Assembly: GCA_003553625.1 (NCBI GenBank)
Contig: PWEV01000187.1
Location: 1 to 41,867 of the forward strand
DNA: 41,867 nt
Reading direction: 5' to 3'
From: Halomonas sp.
Lineage (GTDB): Bacteria; Pseudomonadota; Gammaproteobacteria; Pseudomonadales; Halomonadaceae
The notes under the pieces were generated by a model. It worked only from the letters and a program-made list of their open reading frames with translations, had not been told where the DNA came from and did not search any database. Numbering within the stretch: position 1 is the first letter of the stretch; each line of letters opens with the position of its first letter. Shown here in pieces: positions 34,352 through 40,645 of this stretch. Made by a program: the position numbers and the translations under genes.

Positions 34352-34990
34352 TTATTTCCAGATCAGAAGCTCGATGGGCGTCGGGTTGTAGCCGTTGCAG
34401 GGGTTATTGAGCTGTGGGCAGTTGGAAACCAGCACCACGACATCCATGGCGGCGACCAGCTCCACGTACTTGCCCGGTGCCGAGATGCCGTCCTCGAAGG
34501 TCAACCCGCCCTCCGCAGTGACCGGCACATTCATGAAGAAGTTGATGTTGTGGGTGATGTCGCGCTTGGTGATGCCGTATTCCGGGTAGTCGGCGATGGC
34601 CTGCATCCAGTTGTCTCGGCACGAGTGCATGTGGCGCTTCTCGAGGTCGTAGCGCACGGTGTTGCTCTCGCTGGCGCAGGCGCCGCCCAGGGTGTCGTGG
34701 CGTCCGCAGGTGTCGGCGGTGATGGTCAGCATCAGGTTGCCCTCGCTGGAGAGCAGCCGCGAGCCGGCAGTCAGGTAGAGCGCGCCCTGTTCGCGCACGG
34801 TATCCATGGCGCTGTAGCGTTCGGCGGTATCCCGGGCGGAGTAGAACAGGGTATCGGCGGCCTGGTTGCCCTCCAGGTCGAGGATGCGCAGGGTCTGGCC
34901 GGCTTTCAGGGTGCCGATGTAGTGATCGCCGGCGTCCACGGTGGTGCGGTTCACGGCGTTTTCGGGGCGCAGGGTGCTTTCGATGATCAT
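34352..34990 (-). CDS. cgdB: Carboxyguanidine deiminase subunit (DUF1989; formerly urea carboxylase-associated protein 2)
   Basis: This 212-residue DUF1989 protein works with its paralogue encoded just upstream. The two are the subunits of carboxyguanidine deiminase, which releases ammonia from carboxyguanidine to give allophanate (established for homologues in guanidine-using bacteria). Visible conserved blocks are [51 protein letters not shown], and the Cys-rich C-terminus [24 protein letters not shown]. The Cys and His residues suit a metal site, which is inferred. The start at 34990 is preferred because AGGGAGG lies 9 bp upstream; the in-frame ATG at 34999 overlaps that ribosome binding site. 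Which subunit letter it should have is uncertain. Confidence 0.88.
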   Translation of the reverse strand: MIIESTLRPENAVNRTTVDAGDHYIGTLKAGQTLRILDLEGNQAADTLFYSARDTAERYSAMDTVREQGALYLTAGSRLLSSEGNLMLTITADTCGRHDTLGGACASESNTVRYDLEKRHMHSCRDNWMQAIADYPEYGITKRDITHNINFFMNVPVTAEGGLTFEDGISAPGKYVELVAAMDVVVLVSNCPQLNNPCNGYNPTPIELLIWK

Positions 34991-35005
34991 GCGTTGCATC
35001 CTCCC

Positions 35006-35752
35006 TCAGAGGCCCAGGTGGTAGAGGCGATTATTCTCGAAGCCGCGCGCGTTTTCGGGTCGCGAGCGGAAGCAGGCGTCGTTCTCGTCCGGGGGCGGGG
35101 CGACCCCCAGGCGGATATCCACCCCGCGGCGGGGGTAGTCGGGGCTGGGGTCCAGAGGATGCGGGCAGGTATGCAGCACCACCAGCGTATCCATCTCGAA
35201 GCGCAGGGTGACGCTGTCGCCCGGCTCGCCGTGGCCGGTTATATAGCGCAGGCGCCCGGTGTCGTCGCTCTCTACACGAGAGAAGAGGTTGAGGTTGGCG
35301 GCGAGATCCCGGCGGCCCAGCCCGTACTTGGCCAGTTCCACCAGGAATGCGTCATGGCCGCTGCGGGTCCAGTCGTTGTGTGCCTGCTGGTAGCTCCTCG
35401 GCTGCCAGCCCTTGTCGACCAGGTGGTGACGCATCAGGTTGCCGCCCACGCTGTCGTGCCAGCCGAGGTCGTCCTGGGTGATCGAGGCGAAGATACGTCC
35501 CATGTCGGAGTAGAGACAGTGGCCTCGGGTCAGTTTGAAGGTGTGCTGGCACTTCAGGGTGTCGGGCAGGTTCAGGCGTTCGAGCAGGTTCTCCGGGTTG
35601 TAGCAGAGCAGCCCCACGTTGGTGCCGGCCTGCTGGGCGCTCAGCTTGAGTGTCGTGCCCCGGCGCAGGCGGAGCGACCAGTGGTGGCCGCCGGGCAAGT
35701 GGGTGATATAGAGCGCTTCGCTGTGGTCAGCGGTGGTGGCGGGCGTGCTCAT
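35006..35752 (-). CDS. cgdA: Carboxyguanidine deiminase subunit (DUF1989; formerly urea carboxylase-associated protein 1)
   Basis: This 248-residue DUF1989 protein forms the carboxyguanidine deiminase with the product of the next gene. Family blocks are LRRGTTLKLSAQQAGTNVGLLCYNPENLLERLN, TLKCQHTFKLTRGHCLYSDMGRIFASI, DSVGGNLMRHHLVDKGW and a C-terminal HTCPHPLDPSPDYPRRGVDI. It is longer than its partner and belongs to the UAAP1-type subgroup. The ATG overlaps the ABC ATPase stop (ATGA), so transporter and enzyme genes are co-translated. The subunit letter is uncertain. The frame is open further upstream, but those residues come from the ATPase gene region. Confidence 0.87.
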   Translation of the reverse strand: MSTPATTADHSEALYITHLPGGHHWSLRLRRGTTLKLSAQQAGTNVGLLCYNPENLLERLNLPDTLKCQHTFKLTRGHCLYSDMGRIFASITQDDLGWHDSVGGNLMRHHLVDKGWQPRSYQQAHNDWTRSGHDAFLVELAKYGLGRRDLAANLNLFSRVESDDTGRLRYITGHGEPGDSVTLRFEMDTLVVLHTCPHPLDPSPDYPRRGVDIRLGVAPPPDENDACFRSRPENARGFENNRLYHLGL

Positions 35753-36543
35753 AGCAGCGTCTCCTGGGTCAGGGTCTTTAAACCGCGCTCGGCCAGGCTT
35801 GCCTTCAAGTCCTGCGGCGGCTGGCGCTGGGCGATCGGCAGATCGTAGGTGATGGTGGCGCCATAGGCTTGAGGGGCCTGGGGGTCGTGGCGGAGCTTGT
35901 CGAATACCCATAGCCGCGTGCCCAGCGCGAAGGCCTCCTTCAGGTCGTGGGTGATCATGAAGATGGTCAGCTGCTGGTCTTGCCACAGCCGCAGGATCAG
36001 CTCGTGCATGTCCTGACGGATGCCGGGATCCAGGGCGCCGAAGGGCTCGTCGAGCAGCAGGATGCGCGGGCGCATCATCAGTGCCTGGGCGATGGCCAGG
36101 CGCTGCTGCATGCCGCCGGAAAGCTCGTGGGGATATTTCCCCAGGGCGTCCGAGAGGCCGACTTCCCGGATGCGCGCCATGGCCTTGTCACGAGCATGAC
36201 GCCGTGCGGCGCCGAAGCTCTTGCCCAGCCAGCGTGACTGGCGGAGCTCCTCGGCGATCATCACGTTGCCGAGCACGGTCAGGTGGGGAAACACCGAATA
36301 CTTCTGGAACACTACGCCGCGATCCGGCCCTGGCTCATCGGGAATTGGCCGCTCGTCGAGGGTGAGCGACCCGCGTGAGATGCGCTCTGTGCCCAGCAGC
36401 ATCTTGAGGAAGGTGGTCTTGCCACAGCCCGAAGCCCCTACCAGGGTCACGAATTCGCCGGCGTCGACCCGGAAGTCGAGGCGCTCGAGCACGACATGAT
36501 CACCGTAATGCTTCTCCAGGCGCTTGGCTTCCAGCAGACTCAT
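35749..36543 (-). CDS. ABC transporter ATPase (NitT/TauT type), guanidine operon
   Basis: The 264-residue nucleotide-binding subunit has Walker A at Gly36-Thr44 (GASGCGKTT), the signature ELSGGMQQRLAIAQAL, Walker B ILLLDEPFGALD and the switch His in FMITHDLKEAF. It is expected to energise the permease encoded just upstream (4-bp ATGA overlap). Its family (nitrate/sulfonate/taurine type) also includes the transporters annotated as putative urea ABC transporters beside UAAP genes. The C-terminal tail (about 225-264) may interact with other components. Its gene lies between the permease and the carboxyguanidine deiminase genes, so the cargo is likely guanidine. Confidence 0.93.
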   Translation of the reverse strand: MSLLEAKRLEKHYGDHVVLERLDFRVDAGEFVTLVGASGCGKTTFLKMLLGTERISRGSLTLDERPIPDEPGPDRGVVFQKYSVFPHLTVLGNVMIAEELRQSRWLGKSFGAARRHARDKAMARIREVGLSDALGKYPHELSGGMQQRLAIAQALMMRPRILLLDEPFGALDPGIRQDMHELILRLWQDQQLTIFMITHDLKEAFALGTRLWVFDKLRHDPQAPQAYGATITYDLPIAQRQPPQDLKASLAERGLKTLTQETLL

Positions 36544-37367
36544 GGGTTGTCTCCCTCTTCGGCGTGATACCAGGGAAAGGCCCATCTTGAAATCCGGGCC
36601 AGCGCCTGATCGAGAAGGAAGGCGAGGAAGGTGATCCAGGCCACATAGGGCAGAATCACATCCATCGACAGGTAGCGCCGCACCAGGAAGATGCGGTAGC
36701 CAAGCCCTTCCTGGGCGGCAATGGCCTCGGCGGCGATCAGGAACAGCCAGGCGGTACCCAGCGCCAGCCGGGTGGCGTTGAGCAGCCTGGGGGTGAGCTG
36801 CGGCAACAGCACCCGGATCAGCACCTGCCAGGAGTTGCCGCCGAGGGTCTGTGCCTTGATCAGCTGTTCGTCCGGCAGACGCAGGGCGTGGCCCTGGAGG
36901 TCACGGATCAGGAAGGGCGTCACGCCGATGACGATGAGCGCGATCTTGGCGGCCTCACCGGTGCCGAAGGCGATGAACAGGATCGGCAGGATCGCCATCG
37001 GGGGAATCAGGGAGATCACCGTCACCAGCGGCGAGAACTTGGCGCGTACCAGCGGCAGACCGCCGTTGGCGAGCCCTACGAACAGGCCGATCAGGGCACT
37101 GATCGCCACCCCCAGCAACAGGCGTTCCAGGCTGGCGAAGGTGTCTGCCCAGAGGACGACCTGGCCGGTGCGCTGGTTCTCTTCGGTGGCCATGGAGAAA
37201 AAGGTATTGGCCATGGTGGCCGGGGCCGGAAGCAGCCGATCATTGGGGTTCTCAGCGAGGCGGGCATTGGAGAGCGAGAGGTAGACCAGGGCGATGATCA
37301 GGAACGGCAGCAGGCCCAGCATCCAGCGCCCGCCCCGAGAGGGAGCGAGATTGATCAGACGTTTCAT
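36540..37367 (-). CDS. ABC transporter permease (NitT/TauT type), guanidine operon
   Basis: The 275-residue integral membrane protein has about six helices: one after a short basic N-terminus (WMLGLLPFLIIALVYLSL), then four to five in the BPD_transp_1 domain (RLLLGVAISALIGLFVGLA, FSPLVTVISLIPPMAILPILFIAFG, AAKIALIVIGVTPFLI, LALGTAWLFLIAAEAI, VAWITFLAFLLDQAL). The EAA-type cytoplasmic loop EAIAAQEGLGYRIFLVRR contacts the ATPase. It probably works as a homodimer. The gene follows the binding-protein gene after a 73-bp gap with a strong hairpin. Confidence 0.92.
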   Translation of the reverse strand: MKRLINLAPSRGGRWMLGLLPFLIIALVYLSLSNARLAENPNDRLLPAPATMANTFFSMATEENQRTGQVVLWADTFASLERLLLGVAISALIGLFVGLANGGLPLVRAKFSPLVTVISLIPPMAILPILFIAFGTGEAAKIALIVIGVTPFLIRDLQGHALRLPDEQLIKAQTLGGNSWQVLIRVLLPQLTPRLLNATRLALGTAWLFLIAAEAIAAQEGLGYRIFLVRRYLSMDVILPYVAWITFLAFLLDQALARISRWAFPWYHAEEGDNP

Positions 37368-37396
37368 GGCGGCTCCACGTCAGGATTATGGGACAG

Positions 37397-37426
37397 GATC
37401 GCCGCCGCCCGGGGGCGGCGACGATC
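37397..37426 (-). promoter_or_regulatory. Hairpin between binding-protein and permease genes
   Basis: On the minus strand GATCGTCGCCGCCC and GGGCGGCGGCGATC pair over 14 positions with one G-U and almost no loop, so the top pairs would open. It starts about 15 nt after the binding-protein stop. No T-run follows. Such hairpins often protect the upstream message from 3' decay, so that binding protein is made in excess over permease. Confidence 0.55.
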
Positions 37427-37440
37427 TCCTGACGGCTGGC

Positions 37441-38520
37441 TTATTGGTGTGCGTCGATATAGGCCCGAGTGAAGCTCGGGTCGAAGCGCAGCCTGATGTT
37501 GCCCTCGTCGCCGAACACACCCTGTGAGGTCTCGATACCCACCACACCGGGGTTGGGCGCCATGTCGCCGAGCAGTCCGTGTTCGAAACTGAATTCCGCA
37601 ACCAGCCGCATGGTCTCGAGGAGCTCCTCGCTCTGGAACAGCTCGAGGGCCTCGCCCGGATCGGTATAGAGATAGGTGGCGTCGAGCTGAGCGCGATAGC
37701 CCTCCAGGTCCGTGCCGGCGGCCTCGGCCATCTGCGAGAGTGCCTCTTCATCGCCATCGGCCATCAGCGCCATGGTCTCGTACCAGGCGCCAACCAGCGC
37801 ATGGCCGAAATCGGGGTAGTCGGCCAGGGTCTGGGTGTTGACCACCATCAGGTCGAGGATCTCACCGGGAATCTCACTTGAATCGAAGGCCAGGAGGCTG
37901 CCCTCGAGGCCCGTCACGGTAGAGAGCTGAGGATTCCAGGTGACCACGGCGTCGATGCTGTCGCGGCTGGCGAACAGCCCGGCGATATCGGCGTCTCCGG
38001 TATTGACAGTGGACACATCCCGCTCGCTCAGGCCGACGCTGTCGAGCGCACGGGCAAGCAGGTAGTGGGAGACGCTGAATTGCACCAGGTTGACATCGCG
38101 GCCGGCAATGTCTTCGAGGCCGTCGGCGTTCTTCAGCACCACGCCGTCGTTGCCGTCCGAGTAGTCACCGACGATCAGGGCGGTGGAGTCGACACCGCTG
38201 GCGGCGGGGATGGTCAGGGCGTCCATGTTGGTCATGGCGCAGCCGTCGACGTTGCCGGAAGTGAACTGGTTGATCGACTCGACGTAGTCGTTGACCTGGA
38301 TGACATCGATCTCGATGCCGTACTTCTCGGCCCAGCGGTCGACGATGCCGGCTTCTTCGGCATAGCCCCAGGGCATCCAGCCGGCATAGATCGACCAGCA
38401 GACGCTGAACTGGTCGCGCTCCTGGGCATTGACAGGAGCACCAGCCAGCGCAGAGGCAATCAGGGTGGCGGTGAGCGAAGTGGGCAGGGCAAAACGCTTG
38501 GGGAAGGTAGGACGGGTCAT
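37441..38520 (-). CDS. ABC transporter periplasmic substrate-binding protein, guanidine operon (annotated as putative urea binding protein)
   Basis: The 359-residue precursor has a signal peptide (basic MTRPTFPKRFA, hydrophobic LTATLIASALAGA, cleavage near PVNA-QE). The mature part has the NitT/TauT periplasmic fold: FSVCWSIYAGWMPWGYAEEAGIVDRWAEKYGIEI, QVNDYVESINQFTSGNVDGCAMTNMDALTIPAASG, and VVTWNPQL. It is rich in Asp and Glu, which is normal for periplasmic proteins of salt-adapted bacteria. It is similar to the proteins called putative urea ABC transporter binding proteins near UAAP genes. As the first gene after the guanidine-I riboswitch, guanidine is the best guess for its ligand. The start at 38520 has GGAGG 6 bp upstream; the longer frame to 38760 crosses the riboswitch and is not coding. 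Confidence 0.92.
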   Translation of the reverse strand: MTRPTFPKRFALPTSLTATLIASALAGAPVNAQERDQFSVCWSIYAGWMPWGYAEEAGIVDRWAEKYGIEIDVIQVNDYVESINQFTSGNVDGCAMTNMDALTIPAASGVDSTALIVGDYSDGNDGVVLKNADGLEDIAGRDVNLVQFSVSHYLLARALDSVGLSERDVSTVNTGDADIAGLFASRDSIDAVVTWNPQLSTVTGLEGSLLAFDSSEIPGEILDLMVVNTQTLADYPDFGHALVGAWYETMALMADGDEEALSQMAEAAGTDLEGYRAQLDATYLYTDPGEALELFQSEELLETMRLVAEFSFEHGLLGDMAPNPGVVGIETSQGVFGDEGNIRLRFDPSFTRAYIDAHQ

Positions 38521-38540
38521 GGCGGCCTCCGGGCGGCTCG

Positions 38541-38573
38541 GAAAAATCGAGGGGCATCGGCGCAGCGGCTGCA
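38541..38573 (-). promoter_or_regulatory. Probable riboswitch expression platform
   Basis: Between riboswitch and gene, GGTGCAG and CTGCGCC form a 7-bp hairpin, then CCCCTC and a five-T run (38546-38542). CCCCTC is complementary to GAGGGG (38643-38638) inside the riboswitch. An intrinsic terminator whose formation depends on guanidine binding is likely, but the competing folds cannot be settled by eye. Confidence 0.45.
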
Positions 38574-38728
38574 CCTGTCCTCCCGGGCTTTTGTCCCGCC
38601 GTGTAACCTTGCATCGACAAGCGTCGTCCTGGACGACCCCTCTTCCTGCTGATGCCGGGTCGACGGCTCTCGGACCTGGCGTCACATCTGGGGGATTGAG
38701 CGATGTGACCGGAACCCTAGCCGTCCAT
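38572..38728 (-). ncRNA. Guanidine-I riboswitch (ykkC class, subtype 1)
   Basis: The conserved core is clear on the minus strand. GGACGGCTAGGGTTCCGG is followed by hairpin GTCACATC...GATGTGAC, then GGTCCGAGAGCCGTC, which closes the P1 stem (GACGGC with GCCGTC). A second part contains the hairpin TCGTCC...GGACGA and then ACACGG with GGGACAAAAGCCCGGGA. These short blocks (CTAGGGTTCCG, GGTCCGAGAG, ACACGG, AAAAGCCCGGGA) are the known invariant parts of the ykkC guanidine aptamer. It lies about 50 bp upstream of the first gene and about 48 bp downstream of the predicted sigma-54 transcription start. It normally turns expression on when guanidine binds. Confidence 0.95.
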
Positions 38729-38785
38729 TGGAAACCGAATTGTCTGGCAGCCTGGGCCACCGATACCCCATTTCATGTAATTTCA

Positions 38786-38801
38786 AGCAAGCGCATTGCC
38801 A
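38786..38801 (-). promoter_or_regulatory. Sigma-54 (-24/-12) promoter of the guanidine operon
   Basis: The sequence TGGCAATGCGCTTGCT fits the sigma-54 consensus TGGCACG-N4-TTGCW at 14 of the 16 aligned positions (N4 counted as matching). The invariant GG (-24) and GC (-12) are spaced by exactly 10 bp. The predicted start is about 38776, about 48 bp upstream of the riboswitch. DNA around it is AT-rich, unlike the genes. A sigma-54 promoter requires an enhancer-binding activator. Confidence 0.75.
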
Positions 38802-38880
38802 CCTTCTGTAAAAACAACCATAAAACAGTACTATGCAGCCTGATATCGAGCTCCCGGCCAGGGTGTTTGTCACACGCTTG

Positions 38881-38894
38881 GCACCAATATGGTG
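38881..38894. promoter_or_regulatory. NtrC-type enhancer site for the guanidine operon
   Basis: GCACCAATATGGTG is a perfect CACCA-ATA-TGGTG palindrome that matches the core of the NtrC consensus TGCACCA-N3-TGGTGCA. Its centre is about 112 bp upstream of the predicted sigma-54 start, the usual enhancer distance. An AT-rich stretch lies between enhancer and promoter. Confidence 0.7.
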
Positions 38895-38895
38895 A

Positions 38896-38917
38896 GGGTG
38901 CGCGTCTGCCCGCACCC
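38896..38917 (-). terminator. Possible terminator hairpin after epmB
   Basis: GGGTGCG and CGCACCC form a 7-bp perfect stem with an 8-nt loop, 12 bp after the epmB stop on the minus strand. No T-run follows, so its efficiency is doubtful. The stretch 38521-38928 otherwise holds only the riboswitch, promoter and enhancer described separately. Confidence 0.4.
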
Positions 38918-38928
38918 GAATGGAGCGT

Positions 38929-39963
38929 TTACAGCGGCGTCTTGCTGGCTCCACCGGGAATCTCCCGCACCAGCTTGGGCACCAGGAACCCCGGCAGCAT
39001 GTCCCGGAGGCCTGCGACCAGCCCGCGGGCCTCTTCGTCCGGCACGTCAAAGTGGGCCGCGCCGGCCACCGGATCGAGCACGTGGAGGTAGTAGGGCAGC
39101 ACGCCGGCCTCGAAGAGTCGTTCGGAGAGCGCGGCCAGGGCGTCCACGCGGTCATTGACCCCGCGCAGCAGCACGCTCTGGTTGAGCAGGGTGACGCCGG
39201 CGGCCTTGAGCCGTTCGCAGGCGTCTGCCACGGCATCGTCGATCTCGTTGGCGTGGTTGATATGCAGCACCACCACGGTCTGCAGGCGGGTAGCGCCGAG
39301 CCACTCGAGCAGGGCGTCATCGACGCGATCCGGGATCACCACCGGCAGGCGGGTGTGGATGCGCAGCCGCTTGAGATGGGGGATCGCCCCCAGGCGCTCG
39401 ACCAGCCAGGCCAGCTGACGGTCGCTGGCGGCGAGCGGGTCGCCGCCGGAGAGGATCGCCTCGACGATCGTGGGGTCACTGCGCAGGTGGTCCAGCGTCG
39501 CCTCCCACTGGGCCCGTGACGGCGAGTTGTCGCCATAGGGAAAGTGGCGGCGAAAGCAGTAGCGGCAGTTCACCGCGCAGGCGGGGCTGGTGATCAGCAG
39601 CACTCGGCCCGCGTACTTGTGGATCAGCCCCCGGGCCGGGGTGTGCGCCGCTTCTTCCAGGGGATCATTTACATAGCCCGGGGTCGGCAGTGCCTCCTCG
39701 CCCAGCGGCAGCACCTGACGCAACAAGGGGTCGGCCGGGTCATTCGGCCGCATTCGGGACAGGAAGGCCTCGGGCACCCGGACCTCGAAGAGGGCATGGC
39801 CCGCCTCGGCACCGGGCCGCCAGGCCTCGTTGAGCCCCAGGCGCCGACACAGTTCGGCCGGGTCGCGGATGGCCCCGGCCAACTGCGCCTGCCAGGCGGG
39901 GGGCGGCGCCAGCGGCCTGGCCTCGTCGTGACGCTGCAAAAGGTCGGGGCTTCGGGTTATCAT
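38929..39963 (-). CDS. epmB: EF-P (R)-beta-lysylation protein EpmB (lysine 2,3-aminomutase-like)
   Basis: EpmB is a radical-SAM, PLP-dependent aminomutase that turns (S)-alpha-lysine into (R)-beta-lysine for attachment to EF-P by EpmA. The 344-residue protein has the iron-sulfur motif CxxxCxxC in SPACAVNCRYCFRRHFPY (Cys129, Cys133, Cys136). SGGDPLAASDRQLAWLVERL and RIHTRLPVVIPDRV are typical, and the PLP lysine region is GFLVPKLVREIPGG near the end. It is shorter than clostridial lysine aminomutases, as EpmB is. ATG at 39963 is chosen; GTG at 39972 is an alternative. It is divergent from efp and shares the control region with it. The guanidine operon follows on the same strand but has its own promoter. 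Confidence 0.94.
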   Translation of the reverse strand: MITRSPDLLQRHDEARPLAPPPAWQAQLAGAIRDPAELCRRLGLNEAWRPGAEAGHALFEVRVPEAFLSRMRPNDPADPLLRQVLPLGEEALPTPGYVNDPLEEAAHTPARGLIHKYAGRVLLITSPACAVNCRYCFRRHFPYGDNSPSRAQWEATLDHLRSDPTIVEAILSGGDPLAASDRQLAWLVERLGAIPHLKRLRIHTRLPVVIPDRVDDALLEWLGATRLQTVVVLHINHANEIDDAVADACERLKAAGVTLLNQSVLLRGVNDRVDALAALSERLFEAGVLPYYLHVLDPVAGAAHFDVPDEEARGLVAGLRDMLPGFLVPKLVREIPGGASKTPL

Positions 39964-39990
39964 GCGGCACACCAGTCAATACGGGCGAGG

Positions 39991-40006
39991 TGGATTCTTG
40001 AATCCA
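39991..40006. promoter_or_regulatory. Palindrome between epmB and efp
   Basis: TGGATTC and GAATCCA form a perfect 7-bp inverted repeat with a 2-bp centre in the divergent control region. It has the size of a dimeric regulator's operator. No regulator can be named. Confidence 0.3.
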
Positions 40007-40030
40007 TGGCCTCGTCGAATGTCGTTTCCC

Positions 40031-40059
40031 AGCGCGCTCCCGGGTTCCGGGGGCGCGCT
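40031..40059 (+). promoter_or_regulatory. Strong hairpin in the efp leader
   Basis: AGCGCGCTCCCGG and CCGGGGGCGCGCT pair over 13 positions with one U-G and a 3-nt loop. It lies 20 bp before the efp start codon, near the ribosome binding region (GAGAGAAG). There is no T-run, so it may affect translation or message stability rather than termination. Confidence 0.5.
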
Positions 40060-40078
40060 CGAACATGAGTGAGAGAAG

Positions 40079-40645
40079 ATGGCGAACTATTCTACCAACG
40101 AATTCAAGGGCGGTCTGAAGGTGATGCTGGATGGCGATCCCTGTGCGATCGTCGAGAATGAATTCGTCAAGCCGGGCAAGGGTCAGGCGTTCAACCGCGT
40201 CAAGCTGCGCAACCTGATCACCGGCCGGGTCTGGGAGCGTACCTTCAAGTCCGGCGAGTCCCTGGAAGGCGCCGACGTCATGGATCTCGACATGGAGTAC
40301 CTCTACTCCGACGGCGAGATGTGGCACTTCATGAAGACCGACGGTTCCTTCGAGCAGTACGCCGTCGAGAAGAAGGCCCTGGGCGACACCGTCAAGTGGC
40401 TCAAGGAGCAGGTGGCCTACACCGTGACCCTGTGGAACGACAATGCCATCAGCGTGACCCCGCCCAACTTCATCGAACTGGAAGTGGTCGAGACCGATCC
40501 GGGGCTCAAGGGCGATACCGCCCAGGGCGGCTCCAAGCCGGCGACCCTCTCCTCCGGCGCCGTGGTCCGCGTGCCGCTGTTCATCAACCAGGGCGAGGTG
40601 CTGAAGGTCGACACGCGCTCCGGAGATTACGTTTCCCGCGCCTGA
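40079..40645 (+). CDS. efp: Translation elongation factor P (EF-P)
   Basis: EF-P binds between the ribosomal P and E sites and helps make peptide bonds at proline stretches. The 188-residue sequence has three beta domains: the N-terminal KOW-like domain with the modification loop [17 protein letters not shown] (Lys34 is the site of beta-lysylation), [19 protein letters not shown] in domain II, and domain III ([59 protein letters not shown]). Lys34 and the presence of epmA and epmB on both sides indicate the beta-lysyl route and not rhamnosylation. The stop overlaps the epmA start (TGATG). Confidence 0.98.
   Translation: MANYSTNEFKGGLKVMLDGDPCAIVENEFVKPGKGQAFNRVKLRNLITGRVWERTFKSGESLEGADVMDLDMEYLYSDGEMWHFMKTDGSFEQYAVEKKALGDTVKWLKEQVAYTVTLWNDNAISVTPPNFIELEVVETDPGLKGDTAQGGSKPATLSSGAVVRVPLFINQGEVLKVDTRSGDYVSRA

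Noticed and set aside
38896..38917. Second NtrC site made of GGGTGCG and CGCACCC
   Set aside because: The half-sites are in the opposite orientation to the NtrC dyad (GCAC outside, GTGC inside would be needed), so a hairpin after epmB is more likely.
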